Part shown: positions 1 through 8,345 of the stretch, piece by piece | Position numbering within the stretch: the stretch's first letter is position 1 | Layout of the letters: each line of letters opens with the position of its first letter | Source: an uncultured Myxococcales bacterium | GTDB lineage: Bacteria > Myxococcota_A > UBA9042 > CAIXZC01 | DNA: 64,000 bases | Assembly: GCA_903895725.1 (NCBI GenBank) | Contig: CAITUV010000017.1 | Coordinates: 124,001 to 188,000 of the forward strand | Direction: 5' to 3' | Translations under genes and position numbers: made by a program | Notes under the pieces: generated by a model | Database searches by the model: none | What the model was told of the DNA's origin: nothing | What the model saw: only the letters and a program-made list of their open reading frames with translations

Positions 1-373
1 CAGCGACCACCAGGTTCACGGCGGCGGAGGGGCCCACCCACGGCTGGATGACCCCCGCAATGAGGGTATGCACGTAGGCCAGGCTGTGGACCTGGGCCGA
101 TTCCCCGCCCAGCGGGTAGTTGAGCAGGTCGCACCAGAGGAGCGGCTTGCCGTTCCAGGCCCACATCTCGGTCCACCAGGTGAACCAGTACATCTGGGTC
201 GAGTCGACGTACTGCAGCGGAGTCTGTGCGTCGATGTCGAACGGCATGGCGTAGTGCGCCGTGCCCAGCTCACACCAGAGGCGGAACGTCTTGCTGACCC
301 AGAACAGGAGCAGCAGCGCCCAGGGGGCGTACGGGGCCAGGCTGGAGCAACGCTCGCGAAGCGACCTCTTCAT
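1..373 (-). CDS. GT-C/YfhO-like polytopic membrane protein, N-terminal part (cut by window edge)
   Basis: Read from the ATG at 373 the frame stays open to base 1, so only about the first 124 residues are seen. It starts MKRSLRERCSSLAPYAPW and has a first membrane helix, then an HYAMPFDI segment, YVDSTQMYWFTWWTEMWAW and LLNYPLGGESAQVHSLAY. These elements line up one by one with the N-termini of the three complete paralogues at 400-2304, 19841-21895 and 21983-23827, for example HFAMPYD, YSLTWWTSLWAW and LINYPLGGTSILDYSLAW-type segments. GGAGG lies 11 bases before the start. Its start is 26 bases beyond the stop of the paralogue at 400, so the two are probably co-transcribed. By analogy this is an integral membrane protein with a GT-C-like fold; the substrate is unknown. 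Confidence 0.8.
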   Translation of the reverse strand, partial: MKRSLRERCSSLAPYAPWALLLLFWVSKTFRLWCELGTAHYAMPFDIDAQTPLQYVDSTQMYWFTWWTEMWAWNGKPLLWCDLLNYPLGGESAQVHSLAYVHTLIAGVIQPWVGPSAAVNLVVA

Positions 374-399
374 CCCGCAAGAACCTCCCCTCGTTCCGC

Positions 400-2304
400 T
401 CACGGAGCCTCCGTGGCATAGACCCGGACGACCGAGTCCACGCAGCGGGCCTTTCCGTAGGTTGCCTCGAAGTCGAACCAGCGCCTCGGTCGTCGCTCCA
501 CCGCGGGGTCGACATCGGGGCGGATACACGGGATTCCTCCCGGCTCCCTGGGGGCTTGAAGCTCACTGTGCACGACGTACCTGACCCCCAGCTTCCGGAG
601 CATTTCCGGAGGGGGCAGGCGGTCGAGGTTTCCGAACTCGAAGTCGTGCTGGATGAGCGTCAGCTCCGACGGGTCGGTGCGCTGCTCGTCCATCCAGCGG
701 AAGCGACAGGGGTAGCCGGCAATGGCCTTTCCGTGGATGGTCTGGAAGTAGTGGAAGAGGGGCTTGAGCAGGTGGTCCTGGGTGAGGTCGAGGATGGCGA
801 ACTCCCCGTCTTCGGATGCAACCTGGGCGATGCACTCCGGGACGGCGGGGGGCTCGACCGTGCGCAGCGGCACGAAGGGCCAGAGCAGCACGTCGGCGTG
901 AAAGCGGGAGCGGGGGCCGGGGGTCGTCTGACCCGCAATCCGCCATGGGGAAGCTCCAGGGGCCTCCATCTCCATCTGGGCGAGGTAGCACGTGGGCCCT
1001 TGCGGGGTGGGCTTCGACGCAGCATCCGGTGCGACGGGCCCGGAGGCTCCCAGCGTGTCCGGCGTCAGGGGGAGGAAGGCCGAGGTGGCCCAGAACGCGG
1101 CGACCGTCAGAGCACCGGCCAGGAGAGGCTTCACGTGGGGGAAGCGACCCGAGGATGGTCCTGGCGAGGGGCGCAGCCCACGCCACAGAGCGGCGTACGA
1201 CAGGGCGATTCCGAGGAGCAGCGGGCCCACGAAGCGGGTCGGGAACGAGAGCCTCCACAGGAACGGGAGGTGGTCGCGGGCCCACCCCAGCGGCATGGTC
1301 CTCGGAATGTCCTGGGACGGCACGTCCAGGGCAAAGCCCAGGGAGGCCACGGCCACCGGCAGCGCCAGCAGGGCCCAGGTCAGGGCATCGGGGCTCTTGA
1401 GGAGAAGCCCGGCGACAGCGGGGGCGGCCACACCCGCCAGGAGGAGGAGGCCGTCGACGACCGAGTAGGGCCACAGGATGTCGATGTCCTTCTGCATGTG
1501 CCCGAGGGAGCCGGCCTGGAGGACGTTGAGGATGTTCCGGGCGTGGAACATCACCGCCAGAGCCAGCCCGGCCCCGAGCACAGCCAGGGTCCTCTTCAGG
1601 AGCGTCTCGGCCGGCACGTCCTGGAAGGTGACCCCTCCAAACCCCAGCAGCGCGGCGGCAGCGAGCGTGGCCAGCACCGCCATTCCGTAGTACATCTGGG
1701 CATAGCAGGTGAAGCCCACGAGCAGAGCGGAGGCCAGCAGCCAGCCCAGCCTTCCGGCCCCCAGGTAGCGTTGCCAGGCCAGCAGCGAAAATCCGAGCCA
1801 GGCCACGAAGATCAGCTCCGGGTCGGGCAGGCAGTTGTCGCCGGCCAGGCCGAACGAGACGACGAGGATCGAGAGGATCGACGACAGGAGGGTGCTTCCG
1901 GATACCTCCCGCAGCAGGAGGAAGAAGGCGACGAGCGTGAGAACGAATCCGAAGATGGCCACCAGGTTGTGGGCCACCACGGCACCGAGCAGCGGCTGGA
2001 TGAGCCCTGCCAGCCAGGCGTGGGCGAACGTCAGCGAGTAGTCGAGCGGTGTGGTGGCACCATGCGGGAAGTTGATGAGGTCGGAGAACATCAGGGTGTG
2101 GCGCCCGTCCCAGATGGCCTCCCCGATCCACCACGAGAACCAGGAGGTGCAGACGGTATCCATGAATGCGCCCTTGAGCGCATAGTGTCTCGTCGAGAGG
2201 TTGCGCCAGATGTCCGAAGTCTTGAAGGCCGCAAAGGCCAGCAGCAGCACCCACGGTGCCCAGGCTGCCCGCAGGTTCCAGAGGCGTGACAGCCTGTCTT
2301 TCAT
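400..2304 (-). CDS. GT-C/YfhO-like polytopic membrane protein
   Basis: 634 residues. I chose the ATG at 2304 because GGGAG precedes it and it opens a basic MKDRLSR segment leading into the first membrane helix; the frame extends upstream without a better start. There are roughly ten to twelve hydrophobic helices, and an extracytoplasmic C-terminal domain begins near residue 450. That domain contains KAIAGYPC and LRKLGVRYVVHSEL, the kind of segment found after the helices in YfhO-like and other GT-C membrane proteins. Three paralogues occur in this window. GT-C proteins usually move sugars from polyprenyl-phosphate carriers outside the cytoplasmic membrane, but I see no decisive catalytic motif, so the activity is an inference. 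It is divergent from the type III PKS operon starting at 2565. Confidence 0.7.
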   Translation of the reverse strand: MKDRLSRLWNLRAAWAPWVLLLAFAAFKTSDIWRNLSTRHYALKGAFMDTVCTSWFSWWIGEAIWDGRHTLMFSDLINFPHGATTPLDYSLTFAHAWLAGLIQPLLGAVVAHNLVAIFGFVLTLVAFFLLLREVSGSTLLSSILSILVVSFGLAGDNCLPDPELIFVAWLGFSLLAWQRYLGAGRLGWLLASALLVGFTCYAQMYYGMAVLATLAAAALLGFGGVTFQDVPAETLLKRTLAVLGAGLALAVMFHARNILNVLQAGSLGHMQKDIDILWPYSVVDGLLLLAGVAAPAVAGLLLKSPDALTWALLALPVAVASLGFALDVPSQDIPRTMPLGWARDHLPFLWRLSFPTRFVGPLLLGIALSYAALWRGLRPSPGPSSGRFPHVKPLLAGALTVAAFWATSAFLPLTPDTLGASGPVAPDAASKPTPQGPTCYLAQMEMEAPGASPWRIAGQTTPGPRSRFHADVLLWPFVPLRTVEPPAVPECIAQVASEDGEFAILDLTQDHLLKPLFHYFQTIHGKAIAGYPCRFRWMDEQRTDPSELTLIQHDFEFGNLDRLPPPEMLRKLGVRYVVHSELQAPREPGGIPCIRPDVDPAVERRPRRWFDFEATYGKARCVDSVVRVYATEAP

Positions 2305-2380
2305 GCTCCCTTCACCCGGTGCGCCCGAATCGTTGGGGTTGAATCCGCCGGCCAGTCCGAATCGACCTCTCGCTTCGAAA

Positions 2381-2409
2381 CTTGTAGTGCCTGCGGCACT
2401 TCTTGTCAA
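2381..2409 (-). promoter_or_regulatory. Sigma-70-like promoter for the gene at 2304
   Basis: On the minus strand TTGACA (2404-2409) is followed after 17 bases by TACAAG (2381-2386). The -35 box is perfect and the -10 box matches 4 of 6 positions. It faces the membrane protein gene starting at 2304 and lies back to back with the plus-strand promoter at 2433-2460. Confidence 0.4.
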
Positions 2410-2432
2410 GCTCGTCGCACGCCCGCGATTCC

Positions 2433-2460
2433 TTGACTTGGGCCAGGGAATATCTAGTAT
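2433..2460 (+). promoter_or_regulatory. Sigma-70-like promoter of the type III PKS/radical SAM operon
   Basis: TTGACT (2433-2438), a 16-base spacer and TAGTAT (2455-2460) face the operon starting at 2565, which leaves a leader of about 95 bases. The -35 element has the same CTTGACTT context as the candidate promoters at 19808-19813 and 23989-23994, so the arms of the island may share housekeeping-type control. Confidence 0.45.
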
Positions 2461-2564
2461 TACTCGGCAGTTGAGCGGCCGGAGGGGCGTCGCATCCGGC
2501 CGGTTCCGGATGGCACCAATCAGCCGGCCCGTTCACTCGGCAGCGCAACTGGCGGGGAGGAGCG

Positions 2565-3653
2565 ATGAGCAGACGAAAGGACCCTGCGGGCAGGGCGGGG
2601 GGCGACCTCTGGCCCCGCATCGTCTCCGTCGGGACCGCCAATCCTGAGCGCAGGTACCGGCAGAAGGAGCTCGTCGACCTGTTCCGGTGCGAAGACCCGC
2701 TGCTGACCCAGTTCTTCACCACGAGTCACATCGAGACCCGTCACCTGGTCCTGCCCGAGCCCGGGCCCGACGGGAGGATGCCTGTCGAAGACGGAACCGC
2801 GCTCCTGGCCAAGCACCGGAAGTACTCCCTCCAGGTAGGCGGGGAGGCCATCGGCAAGTGCCTCGGGGCGAGAGGTCTTGCCCCCTCGGACGTCGACTTC
2901 CTGGTGGCGGTGACCACGACGGGCATGCTCTGCCCCAGCCTGTCCGCCTTGATGGCCGCACACCTCGGCATGCGCCGGGACGTGCAGCGCATCGACCTCG
3001 TCGGCATGGGGTGCAACGCCGGCGTCAACGGCCTGTTCTCCGCAGCGCGCTTCGCCAAAGCCAACCCCGGCCGGAATGTGCTGCTGCTCAGCAGCGAGAT
3101 CTGCTCGGCCGGCTACGTGTTCGACATGACGGTTCGGACCGCGGTCGTGAACTCGCTGTTCGGCGATGCCTGCTCCGCGGTCCTGCTGCGGGCCGATCCG
3201 GCGGGCAGCTGGAGCGACGGGCCGATGCTGCTCGACTTCGAGTCGTACCTCGTCCATGAGGCTGCCCAGGACATGCGCTTCGACTTCGAGAACGGCCTGT
3301 GGTCCTTCTACCTGAACCGGGACATCCCGTACAAAATCGGGGCGGCCATCGAGAAGCCGGTCGATGCCCTGCTGTCCCGAAACGGCCTCAAGCGGCGGGA
3401 CGTGGACCACTGGCTCGTGCATTCGGGGGGCAAGAAGGTCATCGACAGCGTGAAGTACAATCTCAAGCTCACCGATTGGGACATCCGGCACACCCGCTCG
3501 GTCCTGCGGAACTTCGGGAACATCTCCTCCTCGGCCGTCCTGTTCTCGTACCAGGAGCTGAGCCGCGAGGGGGTTGCCCGTGAGGGGGACGTGGGGGTGG
3601 TGATCGCAATGGGACCCGGCGTGTCGCTGGAGACCGGGCTGCTGCACTGGTAG
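2565..3653 (+). CDS. dpgA: DpgA-like type III polyketide synthase
   Basis: 362 residues, ATG preceded by GGGGAGGAG. It belongs to the chalcone/stilbene synthase superfamily and most resembles DpgA, the enzyme that condenses four malonyl-CoA into 3,5-dihydroxyphenylacetyl-CoA for glycopeptide antibiotics. Shared segments I recognise are DLVGMGCNAGVN, TAVVNSLFGD, HWLVHSGGKKVID and the FGNISS and LFSYQEL segments. The Cys-His-Asn triad is visible at C150, H286 and N319. The N-terminal 20 residues are polar and variable, as in the family. A crotonase gene follows after 8 bases, matching the DpgA-DpgB/D pairing, but no DpgC dioxygenase lies in the window. The product is therefore likely a CoA-bound resorcinol-type acid used by the radical SAM enzymes downstream. 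The family call is firm; the exact product is inferred. Confidence 0.85.
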   Translation: MSRRKDPAGRAGGDLWPRIVSVGTANPERRYRQKELVDLFRCEDPLLTQFFTTSHIETRHLVLPEPGPDGRMPVEDGTALLAKHRKYSLQVGGEAIGKCLGARGLAPSDVDFLVAVTTTGMLCPSLSALMAAHLGMRRDVQRIDLVGMGCNAGVNGLFSAARFAKANPGRNVLLLSSEICSAGYVFDMTVRTAVVNSLFGDACSAVLLRADPAGSWSDGPMLLDFESYLVHEAAQDMRFDFENGLWSFYLNRDIPYKIGAAIEKPVDALLSRNGLKRRDVDHWLVHSGGKKVIDSVKYNLKLTDWDIRHTRSVLRNFGNISSSAVLFSYQELSREGVAREGDVGVVIAMGPGVSLETGLLHW

Positions 3654-3661
3654 GAGGCATC

Positions 3662-4468
3662 ATGGAGTTCGAGACGATCAGGCTGGAGATCGAGGGCAAC
3701 CGGGCCCAGGTGCTGCTCAACCGCCCGGAGCGGCGAAATGCCATCAACGTGAAGATGGTCGAGGAGCTCCAGGCCGCGTTCCACGCCATCGAGGACTCGG
3801 GGCAGGTGCGGGTGGTCGTGCTGTCGGCGGTCGGCCCGGATTTCTGCACGGGGATCGACCTGACCGAGTTCTCCACCAAGGCGGTTCCGGACGTTCACGG
3901 GTTCTCCCGGTGGGAGAAAGTGTGCAGGGCGCTGGAGCGGCTGCCGGCCGTGACCCTCGCGGCCACGGACGGGGAAGTGGCCGGAGGCGGGCTCCAGCTG
4001 GCCCTTGCCTGCGACGTGCGGGTGGCCACGAACCGGGCCTTCTTCCACTTCCACGATGTGCGGATGGGGTTCATCCCCGGCATGGGGACGTTCCGGCTGG
4101 CCAAGTTCGTCGGCCTGGGGCGGGCCCGTCGAATCGCTCTGACCGGCCGCAAGGTGCAGGCGGACGAGGCGGAGCGGATAGGGCTCATCGACCACCTCTG
4201 CGACCCGAACGGTCTGGAGCGGGCCGTCGACGCGGCCATCGACGAGTTCGGCCCCATCCATGCCGACGCGGTCGAGCTGATCCGCCGACTCGTCGACGAA
4301 TCCTACGAGAGCCAGTGGGAGGACTTCCTGGGGAACTTCCTGGCTGCCCAGGACCGGGCCATCCGGTCCGGGGACTTCCGGGAGCACGTTGCCCGCGCCC
4401 ACGAGAACAAGGCCCGGGCCACCGGCGACAAGGTCCCGGAACGAGACGACAAGGAGCATGGCAAATGA
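3662..4468 (+). CDS. Crotonase-fold protein (DpgB/DpgD-like) with altered acid residues
   Basis: 268 residues, ATG preceded by AGGAGG. The enoyl-CoA hydratase/isomerase fold is clear: an oxyanion-hole segment FCTGIDL (61-67), VAGGGLQLALACD (106-118) and VRMGFIPGMGTFRL (133-146). The two catalytic glutamates of classical enoyl-CoA hydratase are replaced: the first position is Q112 (GGGLQLALACD) and the second is D132 (HDVRMG). It therefore probably does not hydrate an enoyl-CoA in the standard way. In the Dpg pathway, crotonases help DpgA release or aromatise its product by dehydration, which fits a gene directly after the type III PKS. The last bases overlap the next start by 4 (ATGA), so translation is coupled. 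Confidence 0.8.
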   Translation: MEFETIRLEIEGNRAQVLLNRPERRNAINVKMVEELQAAFHAIEDSGQVRVVVLSAVGPDFCTGIDLTEFSTKAVPDVHGFSRWEKVCRALERLPAVTLAATDGEVAGGGLQLALACDVRVATNRAFFHFHDVRMGFIPGMGTFRLAKFVGLGRARRIALTGRKVQADEAERIGLIDHLCDPNGLERAVDAAIDEFGPIHADAVELIRRLVDESYESQWEDFLGNFLAAQDRAIRSGDFREHVARAHENKARATGDKVPERDDKEHGK

Positions 4469-5925
4469 CAGTCGGACCGCCTCTCGTCTACCTGGTCAAT
4501 CCCCCCATGGCGGTCGATCAGCGGCACGGCCGCATCGAGAAGATCGTCAAGAACCTCTTCTTCAACTCCCCTCCGCTCGGGTTGGCCTACATCGCTGCGG
4601 TGCTCGAGAAGCACCAGGTTCCGGTCCGCATCATCGATGCGGGCGTGGAGGGGTGGACCTTCGAGGAAACTGCCCGGCGAATTGCGCTCGAGAGCCCCGG
4701 CGTGGTCGGCGTCGCCTCCATGACGATGCTGTCCTCCAATGCCGTACGCCTGGCGCAGGCCATCCGGGCGCTTCTGCCGTCGACGACCATCGTGGTGGGT
4801 GGCCCCTACGCAACCTCCCTGACCGACGAAGCGATGGCCAACGACTGCTTCGACGTCGCGTGCGTCGGCGAGGGGGAGTACACCATGCTCGACCTCGTCG
4901 AGGCCATCCGCAACGGGAACGACCTCTCCACGGTCCAGGGAATCGTGTTCCGCAGGGACGGCAAGCTGGTCCGCAACCCGGCACGACCCCAGATCCAGGA
5001 CCTCGACGAGCTGCCGTTCCCGGCCCGCCACCTGCTGCCGCTCGACCAGTACGTGCCGCAGCCCAACGACGGCATCTACCTCCCCAAGTTCTCGATGATC
5101 ACCAGCCGGGGATGCCCGTACCGGTGCATTTTCTGCGAGCACAGCACGTACGGCGTCTCCTACCGCTCCATGTCGCCTCGGCGCATCGTGGACGAGATGG
5201 AAGAGCTGGTGAACCGGTACGGGGCCCGCGACATAGCGTTCGTCGATTCCCTGTTCATGGTCTCGCGGCAGCGGGTCCTCGACATCGTCGACGAGATCCT
5301 CCGCCGCAAGCTCAAGGTCCACTGGACCTGCACCATCCGGGCCAATATTGCGGACGAGGAGACGCTGCGCCGGATGAAGTCGGCCGGGTGCTGGAGGACC
5401 CGGATTGGCGTCGAGGCCGGAAACGACGAGGTCTTGAAGTTCATCCGCAAGGGGGTGACCAAGGAGCAGATGCGGCAGGTGGCCCAGGCTGCGGATCGCC
5501 TCGGGCTGCATCCCAAGGGCTTCTTCATGATCGGGCATCCGACGGATACCGAGGCCACGATCCGGGAATCCATCGAGTTTGCCAAGTCGTTGCCCCTGAC
5601 GGACATCACGGTACAGTTCAACACGCCCATGCCGGGGTCGGAGCAGTGGGCCATCGCCCGGGACTTCGGCACCCTCACGACCACGGACTGGTCGTTCTTC
5701 TCGTTCTGGGAGCCGGTGTTCGTGCCGCACGGCCTGACGGTGGAGAAGATGCTGGCGCTCTACCGTGACTTCTACCGGTCCTTCTACTTCCGGCCCATCA
5801 TCTTCTGGCGGCACCTGAAGATGCTCAAGGGACTCGGGGACATCCGGCGGATCGGTCGTGGAATGGCCATCTTCCTGGGCATCTTCGGTCCCATGACCCA
5901 GTCGGGGAAGAGGGGGGCGAGATGA
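4465..5925 (+). CDS. B12-binding-domain radical SAM protein 1
   Basis: 486 residues from the ATG at 4465, which overlaps the preceding stop and has AAGGAG nine bases upstream. Residues 5-175 look like a cobalamin-binding Rossmann domain: YLVNPP, PPLGLAYIAAVL, then IVVGGPYATSL and CVGEGE. The lower-ligand DxHxxG motif is not intact (DAGVEG at 59-64), as is common in this class. The radical SAM cluster motif CPYRCIFC gives C217, C221 and C224. The C-terminal part has KSAGCWRTRIGVEAGNDEVL and FFMIGHPTDTE, typical of BchE-like members. Family members do methylation, cyclisation or other radical chemistry on unactivated carbons. The substrate is not predictable; the position suggests the DpgA-derived unit or an attached lipid. 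Confidence 0.85.
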   Translation: MTVGPPLVYLVNPPMAVDQRHGRIEKIVKNLFFNSPPLGLAYIAAVLEKHQVPVRIIDAGVEGWTFEETARRIALESPGVVGVASMTMLSSNAVRLAQAIRALLPSTTIVVGGPYATSLTDEAMANDCFDVACVGEGEYTMLDLVEAIRNGNDLSTVQGIVFRRDGKLVRNPARPQIQDLDELPFPARHLLPLDQYVPQPNDGIYLPKFSMITSRGCPYRCIFCEHSTYGVSYRSMSPRRIVDEMEELVNRYGARDIAFVDSLFMVSRQRVLDIVDEILRRKLKVHWTCTIRANIADEETLRRMKSAGCWRTRIGVEAGNDEVLKFIRKGVTKEQMRQVAQAADRLGLHPKGFFMIGHPTDTEATIRESIEFAKSLPLTDITVQFNTPMPGSEQWAIARDFGTLTTTDWSFFSFWEPVFVPHGLTVEKMLALYRDFYRSFYFRPIIFWRHLKMLKGLGDIRRIGRGMAIFLGIFGPMTQSGKRGAR

Positions 5926-7280
5926 GCGCGACGGAAGCCGGGGGAGGGGGGAGCACCCGCATCCTCAGCCAGACCCGGGGGACCTGCCCCGTGTGCATCG
6001 AGATGGTCGAGGCCCACGTCGTCGAGGAGGACGGCAAGGTCTACATCGAGAAGAGCTGCCCCCGGCACGGCAATCACCGCTCTCTCATCTCCGTGGCACC
6101 GGAGTATTACAAGGACCTCCACGACTACTACTTCGACGTGCTTCCGGACAGCCTTCCCCAGCGGGACTACATCCTGCGTCTGACCGGGCGCTGCAACATG
6201 GCCTGCCCCATCTGCCTGGCCAGTGCCAACGACTTCGAGGAGCAGGACCTGCCCCGGGAGACCATCTCGAAGCTCCTGCGGGGCGGCAAGCGGCTCAAGA
6301 TCGACCTCATGGGGGCCGAGGCCACCCTGCGCCCCGACCTCGAAGACATCATTCGGGAGGCCCGCGGACTCGGGCACATCACCGCGCTCCACACCAACGG
6401 CATCCGCCTGGGCGAAGAGGGGTACCTGGCCCGGCTCGTGGAGGCCGGGCTGGACGAGGTGCACCTCCAGTTCGACGGCTTCAGTGACGCACACGACCTG
6501 AAGATCCGCGGCCGGGCCATGAGCGGCCTCAAGGAGAAGGCCGTCGACATGCTCGAGCGGCATCGGGTTGCCACCGACCTCGTCGTGACCATCGTCCAGG
6601 GGTCCAACGAGGACGAGATGGTCAAGGTGCTCGACTTCTCGGCCACCCGCCCGTTCGTCAAGGAGGTGTTCTACCTGGGGTGCAGACCGCTCGGCCGGGC
6701 CGTCGGCGAGTTTGCCCAGAACAGCCTGGTCCCGGACGAGGTGCTCGAGCTCCTGGCCGAGAAGACCTCGGGCCGGATAAGCCGCGACGACATCCGCATC
6801 TTCCAGAAGCTCTACTTCGCCATGCTGGCCCTGCTCAAGGTCCGCAAGTGCTTCTACATCCATCACTACATCCTCCACCGTCGTGACGGGCGCTGGGTTC
6901 CGCTCGCGGAGGAGATGGACTTGAAGTATCTCGAGCCGAGGCTGGAGCGGTTCCGGCGGCTCTTCAGGAAGTCCCGGCTGCTGGCGGGCGGCTACCTGGG
7001 GTTCCACGCGGTCCTCGCCTACCTGAGGAAGGGGAGCATCCGGCCGGTCTGGGACGGCATCGTGCTCACGTTGCTGCTCCTGCTCGGGTTCGACCTGTCG
7101 AGGCTCAAGCGTCGTCCCATCCTGCTCGGCTTCATTACGGCGTGTGACCCCTGGATCTACGACGACAAGGTCGGGGCCAACTGCGGCAAGGGAGAGGTCT
7201 CCACCGACCTCGGACACCACGAATCCGGTGCGCTGGCCAACGTCAGCCGCGAGCGGCTCCATGCAAAGGGGGGGAAGTGA
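5922..7280 (+). CDS. Radical SAM protein with MJ0619/Tes-like zinc-ribbon N-terminus
   Basis: 452 residues, start overlapping the previous stop (ATGA). Residues 20-52 hold a rubredoxin-like ribbon, TCPVC (22-25) and SCPRHG (45-50). That arrangement is typical of the MJ0619-type radical SAM group, which includes archaeal tetraether lipid synthase. The core motif CNMACPIC gives C91, C95 and C98. The C-terminal third is hydrophobic (around 355-400: YLGFHAVL, VLTLLLLLGF), suggesting membrane association, and ends in FITACDPWIYDDK and NCGKGEVSTDLG. Tetraether synthase joins lipid chains by carbon-carbon bonds; a lipid substrate is possible here but is inference from the family. It sits mid-operon with overlapping starts on both sides. 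Confidence 0.75.
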   Translation: MSATEAGGGGSTRILSQTRGTCPVCIEMVEAHVVEEDGKVYIEKSCPRHGNHRSLISVAPEYYKDLHDYYFDVLPDSLPQRDYILRLTGRCNMACPICLASANDFEEQDLPRETISKLLRGGKRLKIDLMGAEATLRPDLEDIIREARGLGHITALHTNGIRLGEEGYLARLVEAGLDEVHLQFDGFSDAHDLKIRGRAMSGLKEKAVDMLERHRVATDLVVTIVQGSNEDEMVKVLDFSATRPFVKEVFYLGCRPLGRAVGEFAQNSLVPDEVLELLAEKTSGRISRDDIRIFQKLYFAMLALLKVRKCFYIHHYILHRRDGRWVPLAEEMDLKYLEPRLERFRRLFRKSRLLAGGYLGFHAVLAYLRKGSIRPVWDGIVLTLLLLLGFDLSRLKRRPILLGFITACDPWIYDDKVGANCGKGEVSTDLGHHESGALANVSRERLHAKGGK

Positions 7281-8341
7281 GGCTGGTCACGCAGGCAAGG
7301 AGGGCGCTCCTGGCCCGCCTGGGGGCCGGTACCCCGATCTACGCCCATTGCAGCTTCACCCACCGCTGCAACATGCGCTGCCGGCCGTGCGTGCTCTGGC
7401 GAGGGGCCGACAAGGCAGCCGAGATGACCTTGCCCCAGGTCGAGATGCTGGCCGAGAACCTGGCGAAGGCCGGGGTCACGTCGGCTGCGCTCTCCGGCGG
7501 CGACCCGTTCATGCGCAAGGACCTGCCCGAAATCACCCATGCTTTTGCAAGCCGTGGAATGGACTGCCGCATTCTCACCCACGGCGTCAAGCTCGGGGAG
7601 GAGCGCATCCGGGCCGTCATCGAGGCCGGTGCCACCGATGTGTCCATCTCGCTGGACAGCACCGATCCCGCCAAGGTCAGGGACATCTACAACGGCGTCG
7701 ACGTCTTCGACAGCGTCATCGAGAGCATGCGGCTGTTTGCCGAGCTGCTCCCCCGGGGCTCCGTCCCGGTGATGAACGTCGTGGTCTCGAGGGTAAACGT
7801 CGCCGAGCTGCCGCAGCTCGTCCCGTTTGCCGAGAAGCTGGGCTTCTACTGTTCGTTCGTGCCCATCGTGATCTCTCCCAGCGAGGAGGAGTGCGACGGG
7901 TTTGCCGCGGTGGCTCCCGAGCTTTCCATCAGGCCCCAGGAGTTCGATATCCTGGACCGGTCTTACTCGGAGCTGCTCCGGATGAAGCTTCGAGGTGCCA
8001 GCATCGCCAACTCCAGCCGGTTCCTCAAGGACTCGGTACGCTACTTCAAGACCGGGGCCCAGGACTGGTCCTGCGATGCCGGGACCCTGTACGTCTCCGT
8101 GGATCCGGACGGCGGGATCTCCATCTGCCACAACTTCGAGCCGTTTGCCCGCTTCGACACCCCGGACCTCGGCGCCCTGTTGCGCTCCCCGACGATGCGT
8201 GCCAGGATGAAAAGCCAGCGGGAGGCATGCAAGGGATGCATGCGGCCGTGCTGGGCCGAGCTGACCCACGCCATCTTCGACATGCGGGCAAGCCTCGAGG
8301 CATTCCGAATGTCGCTGCGGGCAGCTAGCAAGAGGAAGTGA
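7277..8341 (+). CDS. Radical SAM protein with C-terminal Cys-rich (twitch/SPASM-like) region
   Basis: 354 residues from GTG at 7277, overlapping the previous stop as GTGA. The SAM-cluster motif CNMRCRPC gives C31, C35 and C38. GGDPF near residue 74 matches the SAM-binding GGE-type motif. A second Cys group near the end (CDAG around 267, CHNF around 287, then C318, C321 and C325 in CKGCMRPC) suggests one auxiliary iron-sulfur cluster. The architecture is that of MoaA/PqqE-like enzymes. No precursor peptide gene is visible nearby, so a small-molecule or lipid substrate shared with the neighbours is more likely than a peptide. That is inference. Confidence 0.8.
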   Translation: MRLVTQARRALLARLGAGTPIYAHCSFTHRCNMRCRPCVLWRGADKAAEMTLPQVEMLAENLAKAGVTSAALSGGDPFMRKDLPEITHAFASRGMDCRILTHGVKLGEERIRAVIEAGATDVSISLDSTDPAKVRDIYNGVDVFDSVIESMRLFAELLPRGSVPVMNVVVSRVNVAELPQLVPFAEKLGFYCSFVPIVISPSEEECDGFAAVAPELSIRPQEFDILDRSYSELLRMKLRGASIANSSRFLKDSVRYFKTGAQDWSCDAGTLYVSVDPDGGISICHNFEPFARFDTPDLGALLRSPTMRARMKSQREACKGCMRPCWAELTHAIFDMRASLEAFRMSLRAASKRK

Positions 8342-8345
8342 GACC

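Noticed and set aside
2565..4468. A complete dihydroxyphenylglycine (glycopeptide antibiotic) pathway
   Set aside because: DpgC-like oxygenase, transaminase of the Pgat type and peptide synthetases are all absent, so only the first-step resemblance is claimed.
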